In this document: positions 25,660 through 34,724 of the stretch, in pieces
Layout: each line of letters opens with the position of its first letter
Position numbering within the stretch: position 1 is the stretch's first letter
Assembly: GCA_024693845.1 (NCBI GenBank)
Contig: JAILKJ010000045.1
Coordinates: 1-64,000, forward strand
DNA length: 64,000 bases
Reading direction: 5' to 3'
Source: Lachnospiraceae bacterium
GTDB taxonomy: Bacteria; Bacillota; Clostridia; Lachnospirales; Lachnospiraceae
Program-made: the position numbers and the translations under genes
The notes under the pieces: model-generated
What the model was told of the DNA's origin: nothing
The model's database searches: none
What the model saw: only the letters and a program-made list of their open reading frames with translations

Positions 25660-27072
25660 ATGAATCTGTCTGTTAAGGAAAAACTGTCTTACGGACTTGG
25701 CGCAGTGGGCAAGGATATGGTCTATATGCTGTCTGCCAGCTATGTGCTGTACTATTTTCAGGATGTGCTGGGGGTCAGCGCGGTAGCCATGGGTATAATC
25801 CTTTTGGTTGCCAGGATCTTTGACGCCTTCAACGATCCCATCATGGGTATCGTTGTGGCTAAGACCAAGACCAGGTGGGGTAAGTTCAGACCCTGGCTGC
25901 TGATCGGAACCATTACCAATGCGGTGGTCCTGTTTGTGATGTTTGCCGCACCGCCGGCTCTTGACGGAGGCGGTCTTGTGGCCTATGCGGCCGTAACCTA
26001 TATCCTCTGGGGCGTGACCTATACCATGATGGACATTCCCTATTGGTCCATGATCCCTGCCTTTACCACAGGCGGAAAAGAAAGAGAAGGCCTTACCACC
26101 CTGGCCAGATCCTGTGCGGGCGTAGGCTCTGCCCTGGTGACCATTTTTACGGTCATGATCGTCCAGGCGCTGGGCCGGGCAGTAGCGGGAAGCGATGCTT
26201 CCGCAGCGGCGGTGGAGATCGCGGGCTTTAAGTATTTTTCCCTGATCATCGCCATTTTGTTTGTGGTATTCATTTCCATCACCTGTCTGAACATCAAAGA
26301 AAAAGCAACGGTGGATATGGAGTCCCCCTCCGTGGGTCAGATGTTCAAGGCTCTGCTGTCCAACGACCAGGCCATGACCATCGTGATCGCCATCGTACTT
26401 ATCAACTGTTCGGTATATATCACCTCGAATCTGGTGATCTATTTCTTTAAGTATGATTTTGGCGGCACCGGCTGGGGCGGCAGCTATACGCTGTTCAACA
26501 TGTTCGGCGGAGCGATCCAGATCCTTTCGATGATGCTGTTTTATCCGCTGCTTCGGAAGTTTGCCACCAATGTGAAGATCTTTTATATCTGTCTTACCAG
26601 TGCCATCATCGGATATGCGTCTCTTTTTGCCATAGCATTTACGAATATGTCAAACGTCTATATCCTTTTCATTCCGGGATTTTTCATCTTTGCGGCCAAC
26701 GGTGTACTGCAGGTGCTGACCACGGTCTTTCTGGCAAATACCGTGGATTACGGCGAGCTTAAAAACGGCAGAAGAGATGAGTCGGTGATCTTTTCCATGC
26801 AGACCTTCGTTGTAAAGTTAGCCTCCGGTATCGCGGCCATGATCGCTTCCCTCTGTCTGTCCATGAACAATTTAAAGAGAGACGACGGAGCGGATACCTC
26901 CCAGCTGGTGGACTTTTCCAGCAACGTTTCCCAGTCGGCCAAGCTGGGACTGAGGATGACCATGACCATCATACCCATCATCGGTCTGTTTGTGGCGATC
27001 TTCTACTTCAAGCGTAAGTTCATCCTTACCGAGGAGAAGATGAAAGAGATCACGGAAGAGCTGAAGAGATAG
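25660..27072 (+). CDS. GPH-family sugar:cation symporter (MelB-like)
   Basis: 470-aa transporter with about 12 membrane segments, of the glycoside-pentoside-hexuronide family. It starts KEKLSYGLGAVGKDMVYML, has the DAFNDPIMG motif and the KTRWGKFRPWLLIG loop typical of MelB relatives, and a cytoplasmic C-terminus. It lies between the GH2 and GH36 genes (spacings 21 and 19 bp), so it probably imports the galactoside they cleave. Confidence 0.92.
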   Translation: MNLSVKEKLSYGLGAVGKDMVYMLSASYVLYYFQDVLGVSAVAMGIILLVARIFDAFNDPIMGIVVAKTKTRWGKFRPWLLIGTITNAVVLFVMFAAPPALDGGGLVAYAAVTYILWGVTYTMMDIPYWSMIPAFTTGGKEREGLTTLARSCAGVGSALVTIFTVMIVQALGRAVAGSDASAAAVEIAGFKYFSLIIAILFVVFISITCLNIKEKATVDMESPSVGQMFKALLSNDQAMTIVIAIVLINCSVYITSNLVIYFFKYDFGGTGWGGSYTLFNMFGGAIQILSMMLFYPLLRKFATNVKIFYICLTSAIIGYASLFAIAFTNMSNVYILFIPGFFIFAANGVLQVLTTVFLANTVDYGELKNGRRDESVIFSMQTFVVKLASGIAAMIASLCLSMNNLKRDDGADTSQLVDFSSNVSQSAKLGLRMTMTIIPIIGLFVAIFYFKRKFILTEEKMKEITEELKR

Positions 27073-27091
27073 GATTTCGGGAGGGGAAGCG

Positions 27092-29599
27092 ATGATCAAG
27101 AACAAAGACAAGGTATATATTTTATCAACGGATCATACCACCTATGCGTTCCGGGTACTGGATACGGGACATCTGGAGCATCTGTATTACGGAAGGAAGA
27201 TCCGTGCCTATCTGCCGGAAAAGCTCAGACAGAGAACTGATGCGGAAGAGAGCGTGACGGCGGAGGCCGCCCCTACGGGAGCGGAAAGTCTGTTTGAAAA
27301 GCATGCCTTTGCGCCGGGCTGCACCAATCTGTATGATGCTGCGCATCCCGCCTGGTCCCTGGAGGACATGAATCTGGAAATGTCCTCTTACGGAAAGGGA
27401 GATAACCGGGAGCCCTTTGTGGAGATCCTGCATTCGGACGGCTCTTTTACCTCGGACTTTCTCTTTGAAAAGGCGGAGATCTTTGAGGGAGAAGGGGAAG
27501 GCAGAATGTTGCCTTATGCTTACGGAACCGAGCCCACGGATCCGGAGAAGGAAGGAAGTGTGGGAGGTGTTCCGGAGCATCTTTGCATCACGCTCAGGGA
27601 CAAACAGTATGATCTCATCCTGGAGCTTCATTACCTGATCTATGCCTGGTGCGACGTGATCACCAGGTACAGCGTTCTGATCAATGACAGTTCTGAGAAT
27701 ATCTCGATCCGCAGGCTGATGAGCGGTCAGCTGGATTTTGACAAAGCCGGCTTTGTGATGAGTACCTTTACCGGTGCCTGGGCAAGAGAGATGAACCGGA
27801 GCGATATAGCTTTGCAGGCCGGAAAGGTTGTGAACGCAAGCTATCTGGGCTGCTCTTCCAGCCATGCAAATCCTTTTGTGATGCTGTCTCATTTCGGAAC
27901 CACCGAAGATACCGGGGATGCTTACGGGCTGAACCTGGTCTACAGCGGTAACCACTACACCGCCGGTGAAGTGTCCGCTTACGGAAAAACACGTATCGTC
28001 TGGGGATTGAATCCCCAGTCCTTTGCCTGGAATCTGGCACCGGAGGGACGTTTTGAATCTCCCGAGGCGGTGATGACGTATTCTCATAAAGGTTTCAACG
28101 GCATGAGCCGGCATATGCATGATTTTGTGTCGGAGCATATCGTGCGGGGTGAGTGGAAGAAAAAAGAAAGACCGATCCTGCTCAACAGCTGGGAGGCGTC
28201 TTATTTTGATATCAATGAGCATAAGCTCCTGCGTCTTGCCAAGGCGGCCAAGGAGGTGGGCATCGAGCTTTTCGTCATGGATGACGGCTGGTTCTCGGGA
28301 CGCAATGATGACCATACTTCCCTGGGCGACTGGGTGGCAGACAGAAGTAAGCTTCCGGGAGGACTGAAGGGACTCAGCGAAAAAGTGAAGGCCCTGGGTA
28401 TCGACTTCGGTATCTGGGTGGAGCCTGAAATGGTCAATGTACAGAGCAGACTGTATGAAGAGCATCCGGACTGGACGCTGGAGATCCCGGGAAAACCTCA
28501 TTCCGAAGGGCGCAACCAGAGGATCCTAGATCTGACACAGGAAGCGGTACAGGATTACATCATTGAGGCTATGGACAGAGTCTTTTCCTCGGGAGAGATC
28601 TCTTACGTGAAATGGGATATGAACCGGTCCATGACGGATGTGTTCTCAAGAGCCCTTCCGGCGGAAAATCAGGGAGAGGTTTTCCACAGGTACATGATGG
28701 GATTTTACAGGGTGATCTCCACCCTGACGCAGAAATTCCCCCACATCCTGTTTGAAGGATGTGCATCCGGCGGCAATCGGTTCGATCTGGGCATGCTCTG
28801 CTTCTTCCCGCAGATCTGGGGAAGCGATGATACGGATGCGATCTGCCGTGCAACCATTCAGACCGGTTACAGCTACGGTTATCCGCCCCAGTGTGTTTCG
28901 GCTCATGTGTCCAGCGTTCCCAATCATCAGACGCTTCGAAGAACACCGCTGGAGACCAGGTTTGCGGTGGCTGCTTTCGGATCCTTCGGCTACGAGTGCA
29001 ACCTCTGTGATATGAGCAGTGATGAGCTGGAGAAGATCAAGAGCCAGGTGGCGCTGTATAAAGAGTGGCGCAGCGTATTCGCCGGCGGACATTTTTACCG
29101 GGGAAGGAGCTTCTTTGCAGGCAGCAGAGTGGAGGTTGAGGCCGGTGCGGGCATGCGTTTCGGCAATACCCAGGACAGCGGGAATGTGACGGAGTGGACC
29201 GTAGTCTCCCCGGATCAGAAACTGGCCGTGGGTATGATCGTTCAGAAATTAGCCACGCCTAACAGTCAGTATCAGTATATGAGGATGAAGGGATTGAAGG
29301 AAGATGGTCTGTATCATTTCACCGGACTCCCCATCAAACATAATATCAAGACCTTCGGAGATCTGGTCAACACCGTGGCTCCCGTTCACGTAAAGCAGGA
29401 TGGTCTGGTACACGGGATGCTTTCGAAATTCGTGAAGATGGACGGAGAGACGGAGGATTATCTGGTATACGGCGACAGCCTGATGTATGCGGGTGTGAAG
29501 CTTTCCCAGGGCTTTGGCGGTACCGGATTCGATGACCGGGTAAGACTGTTCGAGGATTTTGCCTCCCGTCTGTACTTTGCAAGGCTGGTTGAGGACTGA
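27092..29599 (+). CDS. Alpha-galactosidase, glycoside hydrolase family 36
   Basis: 835-aa cytoplasmic enzyme hydrolysing alpha-1,6-galactosides such as melibiose and raffinose. The N-terminal beta-supersandwich is followed by the barrel with ELFVMDDGWFSGR, FGIWVEPEMVN, nucleophile D509 in VKWDMNRSM, FEGCASGGNRFD and the acid/base region WGSDDTDA (S578-D580), all GH36 hallmarks. No signal peptide. It is the third gene of the galactoside cluster. No regulator gene lies nearby. A 110-bp gap with a promoter-like region separates it from the next gene. Confidence 0.96.
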   Translation: MIKNKDKVYILSTDHTTYAFRVLDTGHLEHLYYGRKIRAYLPEKLRQRTDAEESVTAEAAPTGAESLFEKHAFAPGCTNLYDAAHPAWSLEDMNLEMSSYGKGDNREPFVEILHSDGSFTSDFLFEKAEIFEGEGEGRMLPYAYGTEPTDPEKEGSVGGVPEHLCITLRDKQYDLILELHYLIYAWCDVITRYSVLINDSSENISIRRLMSGQLDFDKAGFVMSTFTGAWAREMNRSDIALQAGKVVNASYLGCSSSHANPFVMLSHFGTTEDTGDAYGLNLVYSGNHYTAGEVSAYGKTRIVWGLNPQSFAWNLAPEGRFESPEAVMTYSHKGFNGMSRHMHDFVSEHIVRGEWKKKERPILLNSWEASYFDINEHKLLRLAKAAKEVGIELFVMDDGWFSGRNDDHTSLGDWVADRSKLPGGLKGLSEKVKALGIDFGIWVEPEMVNVQSRLYEEHPDWTLEIPGKPHSEGRNQRILDLTQEAVQDYIIEAMDRVFSSGEISYVKWDMNRSMTDVFSRALPAENQGEVFHRYMMGFYRVISTLTQKFPHILFEGCASGGNRFDLGMLCFFPQIWGSDDTDAICRATIQTGYSYGYPPQCVSAHVSSVPNHQTLRRTPLETRFAVAAFGSFGYECNLCDMSSDELEKIKSQVALYKEWRSVFAGGHFYRGRSFFAGSRVEVEAGAGMRFGNTQDSGNVTEWTVVSPDQKLAVGMIVQKLATPNSQYQYMRMKGLKEDGLYHFTGLPIKHNIKTFGDLVNTVAPVHVKQDGLVHGMLSKFVKMDGETEDYLVYGDSLMYAGVKLSQGFGGTGFDDRVRLFEDFASRLYFARLVED

Positions 29600-29600
29600 C

Positions 29601-29637
29601 AAAACTGGTCATTTTTTCTGCAAATTCGGTCACTTTT
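29601..29637 (+). repeat. 21-bp-phased direct repeat upstream of a promoter
   Basis: Two copies of AAAnnnGGTCAyTTTT (29601-29616 and 29622-29637) share 12 of 16 bases and are offset by exactly 21 bp, two helical turns. The second ends 2 bp before a -35-like box. This is the geometry of a dimeric activator site, for example LytTR-type, though the bases do not closely match a known LytTR consensus. Confidence 0.5.
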
Positions 29638-29639
29638 GT

Positions 29640-29668
29640 TTGCGCGGTATATACTTATATGTTATAGT
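29640..29668 (+). promoter_or_regulatory. Putative sigma-A promoter for the radical SAM/HD-GYP genes
   Basis: TTGCGC (29640-29645), a 17-bp spacer and TATAGT (29663-29668), about 42 bp before the radical SAM start. The -10 box is good and the -35 box poor, as in activator-dependent promoters. It abuts the direct repeat at 29601-29637. Confidence 0.5.
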
Positions 29669-29710
29669 GGAAATAACGAATAATCATAGGGAAAAGGTTG
29701 GTTTTACAAG

Positions 29711-30784
29711 ATGCTGGATATCAGATTTTATATGCAGTTTGACAAGGTTGTAGAGAATATCAAGGCCGGGATGTATCACTCGGAGCAGGAGCTGTTTGAC
29801 GCTCTCGAGGCGATCCGCAGCCCCGAGCCCGTGGTTTATAATATCGAGACCACCAATCGCTGCAACATGCGTTGCCAGATGTGCCCCAGGACTACCATGA
29901 TGACCAGGCCCATCGAGGATATCGATTTTGATACCTTTGCCAATGTGGTACGTCAGATCCGTCCCCATGACCAGGCACTGTGGCAGGAATGGAAGAGCTA
30001 CTGTGAGAAGAAGTACGGTATCAGCGAGGATGACGAACCCAGCGAGAATCACTTTTTCCTGTATATCATCAGCAAGGTGATCCAGCTGCACGGCTATGGC
30101 GATCCGCTGCTGGACAAGCATATGGATGAGTATGTGCGGATGCTGACCGAGAATGGGTTCCCCACATATTTTTCCTGCAATCCGGCAAATATCGATATGG
30201 AGAGAACCTACAAGATGATGGATGCAGGTCTTTCCTACATCAAGTACTCCATCGAAAGTGTGGATGATGAGCAGTATCAGCAGATCCGCGGTAAGGCGGC
30301 TAACTTTTCTTCCAGCTATCAGGACATCTTAAAGGTGCTGGATTACAAGCATGAAAAGGGGCTTGATACCACCATTGTGATCACCATGCTGAACTTAAAC
30401 CGCAAGAACCAGAAAGAGGAATTCGACCGCCTGCTGGAGGCTTTCGACGGACTGGATGTCTATACGTATCTGAAGAGTGAGGACTGCCAGTGGTACCGCA
30501 AGGACTTCCACGGCACCGAGTCCATTCACTGGTCGGAATTCTGCAAGCATCCCTGGATGACCATGACCGTGAAGTCCAACGGGGAAGCTACGATGTGCAT
30601 GGAGGATTTCAATAACGAGATCATTCTCGGTGATACCAGATCGCAGAGTCTGAAAGAGATCTGGGACGGAGCGGCTTATGCCGATTTCCGCAGACAGCAT
30701 ATCAGTGTTGCCAAGGGGATCAAATGTAATGAAGAGTGTGATATGAAACTGATCGGAGAGTGTCTCCGTTCGCATCTTGGGTGA
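29711..30784 (+). CDS. Radical SAM/SPASM-type protein of unknown substrate
   Basis: 357-aa radical SAM enzyme. The cluster cysteines are C51, C55 and C58 in CNMRCQMCPR. HGYGDPLLDKHM and KYSIESVDDEQYQQIRGK are family core motifs. A C-terminal SPASM-like region has CMEDF, CNEECDMK and GEC cysteines for auxiliary clusters. An insert after the first strand (about residues 75-115) is charged. The nearest described relatives act on peptides, proteins or small metabolites; no substrate can be named. The HD-GYP gene follows after 26 bp, suggesting co-expression. Confidence 0.85.
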   Translation: MLDIRFYMQFDKVVENIKAGMYHSEQELFDALEAIRSPEPVVYNIETTNRCNMRCQMCPRTTMMTRPIEDIDFDTFANVVRQIRPHDQALWQEWKSYCEKKYGISEDDEPSENHFFLYIISKVIQLHGYGDPLLDKHMDEYVRMLTENGFPTYFSCNPANIDMERTYKMMDAGLSYIKYSIESVDDEQYQQIRGKAANFSSSYQDILKVLDYKHEKGLDTTIVITMLNLNRKNQKEEFDRLLEAFDGLDVYTYLKSEDCQWYRKDFHGTESIHWSEFCKHPWMTMTVKSNGEATMCMEDFNNEIILGDTRSQSLKEIWDGAAYADFRRQHISVAKGIKCNEECDMKLIGECLRSHLG

Positions 30785-30810
30785 AATAACGGGTATATTT
30801 GGGGTATAAT

Positions 30811-32535
30811 ATGGGAGTTGCGGCTTTTTACGGAATCTGTCTTGTGCTTGCAATGCTGAATGCGGCATTGTTTGTCATGATACGTTCCCGTCACAATAAT
30901 TTCTACTACGGCATTCTGATCTTGTGTTCGCTGATTGCCAGTGCAGGATATAACTTTCTGGCAATCTCAAGGACCATGGGAGAAGCCGTCCTGGCCACCA
31001 AGATCGCATACATCGGTGGTTGCTTTTTGCCGTCCATCATTTTACTCTGCGTACTGGAGATATGTAACGTGGATATAAAGTGGTATGGGCGAGGGCTTCT
31101 GGTTCTTATTTCAAGTCTTGTATATGTCACCGTCCTTACCATAGGATATTCCGGCAGATATCAGTTTGATCCCGCGGCACCGTGGAACGGCGATGTCACC
31201 ACACTTCTTTTCCTGGACGGAAAACTTTTTATTCCTTTCCGGGCGCAGATCGTAGTATTTTTGCTGATCATCATCGGAGTGTGTATCTTTACCTTCCGGG
31301 AGAACAAGGCCGTCTCTTACAAGAACATGGTCTATCTTTTAGGTGTGGCATTTATCACGGCCGCCAGCCACTATGTGGGCAAACTGGTCTTCCCGACTTT
31401 CAGTATCATGCCCCTTGCCTATGTGTTGAACGGATATGTGATCCTGGCACTTCAGCAGCGTCTGGCACTCTATGATATCTCCTCCGTCGTAATGCAGAGT
31501 ATCGCAAACCAGAGCATGTACGGATATATCATCCTGGACATGCATAAGAATTATATCGGTTCCGACGAAGCGGCAAAAAAGTTTTTCCCGCAGATCGCAC
31601 CTCTCCATGTGGATTTCAATCTTCCCAAGGATGATCCGCTGTTCATCAAGATGTCCGAGCAGATGAATGAACTGGATGATACGCTGAACGTGGCATCCGG
31701 CTATTTCATGAGCAACGGGCATGAGTATTCCATCGATACCGCTTATATCACCAACAAAAAGGGACATCATCTGGGTTACTTCATTGAGATCGCGGATGCT
31801 ACGGAGGCCCGTGAGAACGAGAAACAGATGGCAGGCTATAACGAGAGACTTCGTCTTGAGGTAGAGCGTGAGACCCGTCACCTGAAGGATGTTCAGGATC
31901 AGATGCTCCTGGGTATGGCGAACATGATCGAGAATCGTGACAATAATACCGGCGGTCATATCAAGCGTACCAGCATGGGCGTTAAGATCCTGGTGAAGGA
32001 GCTGATGGTCAGGGACGAGTGGGAAGGTGTTTTCCCTGCGAAGTACTGCGAGGCCATGATCAAGGCGGCACCCCTTCACGATGTGGGTAAGATCGCCGTT
32101 GATGACGATATCCTTAAGAAGCCCGGACGATTTACACCGGGAGAATTTGAACAGATGAAGATGCATGCACCTAAGGGCGCCGAGCTTCTGCACAGCGTGA
32201 TCGCAAGTATCGAGGATCCGTACTTCGTGCAGATCGCCGAGAATATGGCGCATTACCACCATGAGAGATGGAACGGAACCGGATATCCGGATAAGCTTAC
32301 CGGGGAACAGATCCCCATGGAAGCAAGGGTTATGGCTATCGCCGATGTATATGATGCACTGGTATCCAAGCGGTGCTATAAGGATGCCATGACCTATGAG
32401 GAGGCGGCCACCATTATCCGCGAGGGTATGGGAACACAGTTCGATCCGGCGCTTGCAGATGTGTTTGAAACCTGCCGGCCCAGGCTGGAGAAATATTACA
32501 GCGCCCAGCTGAAGCTGGCGGATGCGGCAGTGTAG
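30811..32535 (+). CDS. Membrane HD-GYP domain protein (probable cyclic-di-GMP phosphodiesterase)
   Basis: 574-aa protein. The N-terminal ~220 residues contain about seven hydrophobic segments in the style of histidine-kinase N-terminal 7TM sensors. A PAS-like region and a coiled coil (about residues 330-360) follow, then an HD-GYP domain with H423-D424 in HDVGKIAVDDDILKKPG and the signature HHERWNGTGYP. HD-GYP domains degrade cyclic di-GMP and often affect motility. ATG 30811 has GGGG 6 bp upstream; a TTG four codons earlier is possible. Its substrate specificity and ligand are unknown. Confidence 0.9.
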   Translation: MGVAAFYGICLVLAMLNAALFVMIRSRHNNFYYGILILCSLIASAGYNFLAISRTMGEAVLATKIAYIGGCFLPSIILLCVLEICNVDIKWYGRGLLVLISSLVYVTVLTIGYSGRYQFDPAAPWNGDVTTLLFLDGKLFIPFRAQIVVFLLIIIGVCIFTFRENKAVSYKNMVYLLGVAFITAASHYVGKLVFPTFSIMPLAYVLNGYVILALQQRLALYDISSVVMQSIANQSMYGYIILDMHKNYIGSDEAAKKFFPQIAPLHVDFNLPKDDPLFIKMSEQMNELDDTLNVASGYFMSNGHEYSIDTAYITNKKGHHLGYFIEIADATEARENEKQMAGYNERLRLEVERETRHLKDVQDQMLLGMANMIENRDNNTGGHIKRTSMGVKILVKELMVRDEWEGVFPAKYCEAMIKAAPLHDVGKIAVDDDILKKPGRFTPGEFEQMKMHAPKGAELLHSVIASIEDPYFVQIAENMAHYHHERWNGTGYPDKLTGEQIPMEARVMAIADVYDALVSKRCYKDAMTYEEAATIIREGMGTQFDPALADVFETCRPRLEKYYSAQLKLADAAV

Positions 32536-32576
32536 CCGCTAAAGAATAAGAGAAGAAACAAGAGGGACGAGGGAAA

Positions 32577-33419
32577 ATGGAAAAGATCGGTTTTATCGGA
32601 ATGGGTAACATGGCCAAGGCTCTGGCTTCCGGATTTATCAAGTCCGGCAAGATGAAGGGCGAGAACGTGTTTGCCTACGCACCCCATCAGGATAAGTTAA
32701 AGGAGAATGCGAAAAATATCGGCTTCACCCCCTGCGCAAGTCTGCAGGATCTTGTATCTGCCGTAGATACGGTGATCATGGCATGTAAGCCGCAGCAGGT
32801 GGAAAGTGTTCTGCAGGGTCTGGTAAATGCCTATGACAGAACCGGTGATCCTGCTGAGGTTACCCCGGATACGCCCTCCATGCTGGATGGCAAGACACTT
32901 ATCTCCATCGCCCTGGGATGGGACTTTGCAGCCTTTGAAAAGAAGCTCGGCCCTAAGGTCAGAGTTCAGTTTATTATGCCCAACACACCGGCTATGGTGG
33001 GTTCGGGCGTTATGCTTTTTGAGGAAAAAAATTCCCTCCGTGCGGAGGAAAGAAATGAGATCAAGGCACTTTTCATGGCCCTGGGTATGGTGGCTGAAAT
33101 GCCTTCGAACCTGATGGGGATCGGAGGTGCCATTACGGGCTGCGGACCGGCCTTCATTGATATGATGATCGAGGCCTATGCGGATGCGGCGGTTAAGTAC
33201 GGCATTCCCAGAGCCCTTGCCTATCCGCTGGTTTCGCAGACGGTCATGGGAACCGCCAAGCTGCAGCTGATCACGGGACTGCATCCCGGCGTTCTCAAGG
33301 ATCAGGTAACATCCCCCGCCGGCAGTACGATCCGCGGCGTGACACAGCTGGAAAAAAGCGGCCTGCGAGACGCCTGCATCTCCTCTATCGATGCGATCAT
33401 GGAGTGGAAGAAGGGATAA
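32577..33419 (+). CDS. proC: Pyrroline-5-carboxylate reductase
   Basis: 280-aa enzyme for the last step of proline synthesis (P5C to proline with NAD(P)H). The Rossmann start GFIGMGNMAKALASGF, VIMACKPQQ, MPNTPAMVGSG and the C-terminal signature TSPAGSTIRGVTQLEKSGLR are all present. It lies 41 bp after the HD-GYP gene. Its stop is one base from the stop of the convergent glycosyltransferase gene, with no terminator between them. Confidence 0.97.
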   Translation: MEKIGFIGMGNMAKALASGFIKSGKMKGENVFAYAPHQDKLKENAKNIGFTPCASLQDLVSAVDTVIMACKPQQVESVLQGLVNAYDRTGDPAEVTPDTPSMLDGKTLISIALGWDFAAFEKKLGPKVRVQFIMPNTPAMVGSGVMLFEEKNSLRAEERNEIKALFMALGMVAEMPSNLMGIGGAITGCGPAFIDMMIEAYADAAVKYGIPRALAYPLVSQTVMGTAKLQLITGLHPGVLKDQVTSPAGSTIRGVTQLEKSGLRDACISSIDAIMEWKKG

Positions 33420-33420
33420 G

Positions 33421-34647
33421 TCAGACAATGTGCCGGAGCATTTCGGCAAACCGGTTTTGGTAGGTATGTTTCTCGCATACCTTTCGGTAGCCATTTTCGG
33501 CGATCCGGCGACGAACATCTTCGTGAGAAAGGTAATAGTCGCATTTTTCCACCAGTTCCTCGGGACAGGAGAAGGTATCCAGATCCTCTCCGGGGATGAA
33601 ATGATCACAGAGTTCTTCCTGTATGTTGGTAAGAAGAAAGCCCCCGCAGCCCAGCACATCCCAGATGCGCAGGGAAAGACCGGAGCGGATGGGATAGATG
33701 GTCATATTCAGATTGATCCGGCTCAAATGAAAGATTTTCGGCATTTCGGTCAGGGTTTTGGCAGGTCCCCTTGAACGGATGCCGTTTTTTTCAGTCATGG
33801 AAGGCGCTTTGTTCCATTCTTCCGGCATGGGACTGTTGCTGTACAGATCGATGGGGAAGCGTTCTGCCAGAAGGCTGAGAGCGCGGATCCGGTACAGACT
33901 GGAAGCGTGCATTCCCAAAATGTGCTGGCCGGCAATGTACCGGTCCATGTTTATAACGGAATGTTCATTGGAAGCAAATTTTTTGGGGCAGCAGGAGATG
34001 ATCTGCGACGCCAGAGCCTCTGTCAGGGAATCTTCCAGGATGTTGCAGCCGGTCAGGGACAGCTGGGCTTTGGTAAGTCCGTCCGTAAAGCCCGCAAGGT
34101 AATCGGGAACGTTGGCAGCGGCCAGGGTATCTGCCCAGGGATCCTTTTCCGTATAAAGGGATCCGATGAAGGAAATGTCAGCTGCGTATTTACTTCGATC
34201 CTCCTGCGTGATCCCGGAGATGATGCTGTTCCAGCGCTGAGGGTTGGTGCACAGGGGCAGGTGAAAAATGCCCTCCGGGTTATAGGAGCTTAAAGAGGTG
34301 TATTGCTGCCGGTCAAACAGGAAAAGCCTGTTGGTGGCATTTTTGACGGAGTCGGAATAGATCTCCGCCAGAGGAGAATCCACACTCCAGCATACATAGG
34401 GGATCTCGTAGATCCGGCAGATCTCCGATATGGCGGGAAAGAAGTTGACGGAAAACACGAACAGGTAGGGCTCCGATGAGGATGCCGCATCCAGGTGTTT
34501 TCGGATCAGTGCGATACGATCCGAGCCCGTCAGAGCCTTGTCGGTCATTTCTTCCGTGATCTGGGTGACCGTAAGGCCGAAGGATTCCAGAGCCTGTATC
34601 ATGTCCGGCTCGCATATGCTGTTGTATCGATAGAATAGGATCTTCAT
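33421..34647 (-). CDS. CgeB/DUF3880-like glycosyltransferase (first of three)
   Basis: 408-aa protein. The N-terminal half matches the pattern of DUF3880 glycosyltransferases (MKILFYRYNSICEPDMI, PYVCWSVDSPLAEIY). The C-terminal half is a CgeB/GT1-type nucleotide-sugar domain (SLRIWDVLGCGGFLLTN, then LVEKCDYYLSHEDVRRRIAENGY). It probably transfers a sugar to a surface structure. ATG 34647 is preferred because a TATAAT on the minus strand (34660-34655) overlaps the alternative ATG at 34656; neither start has a clear Shine-Dalgarno, so the transcript may have a very short leader. It is inverted relative to the rest of the island. Confidence 0.75.
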   Translation of the reverse strand: MKILFYRYNSICEPDMIQALESFGLTVTQITEEMTDKALTGSDRIALIRKHLDAASSSEPYLFVFSVNFFPAISEICRIYEIPYVCWSVDSPLAEIYSDSVKNATNRLFLFDRQQYTSLSSYNPEGIFHLPLCTNPQRWNSIISGITQEDRSKYAADISFIGSLYTEKDPWADTLAAANVPDYLAGFTDGLTKAQLSLTGCNILEDSLTEALASQIISCCPKKFASNEHSVINMDRYIAGQHILGMHASSLYRIRALSLLAERFPIDLYSNSPMPEEWNKAPSMTEKNGIRSRGPAKTLTEMPKIFHLSRINLNMTIYPIRSGLSLRIWDVLGCGGFLLTNIQEELCDHFIPGEDLDTFSCPEELVEKCDYYLSHEDVRRRIAENGYRKVCEKHTYQNRFAEMLRHIV

Positions 34648-34724
34648 AACTGTCATTATAGCGGATGACGGGGAAAAAGGAAATAGCGGGGTTTTGTTGG
34701 AGTGGCCACTTTGGAGTAAGGTGC

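Noticed and set aside
27125..28501. 458-codon minus-strand frame inside the GH36 gene
   Set aside because: Antisense shadow; the plus strand encodes all GH36 catalytic motifs.
30805..30810. TATAAT just before the HD-GYP ATG as a promoter -10
   Set aside because: No -35 at 16-18 bp, and it would place the transcription start inside the coding sequence; co-transcription with the radical SAM gene is simpler.
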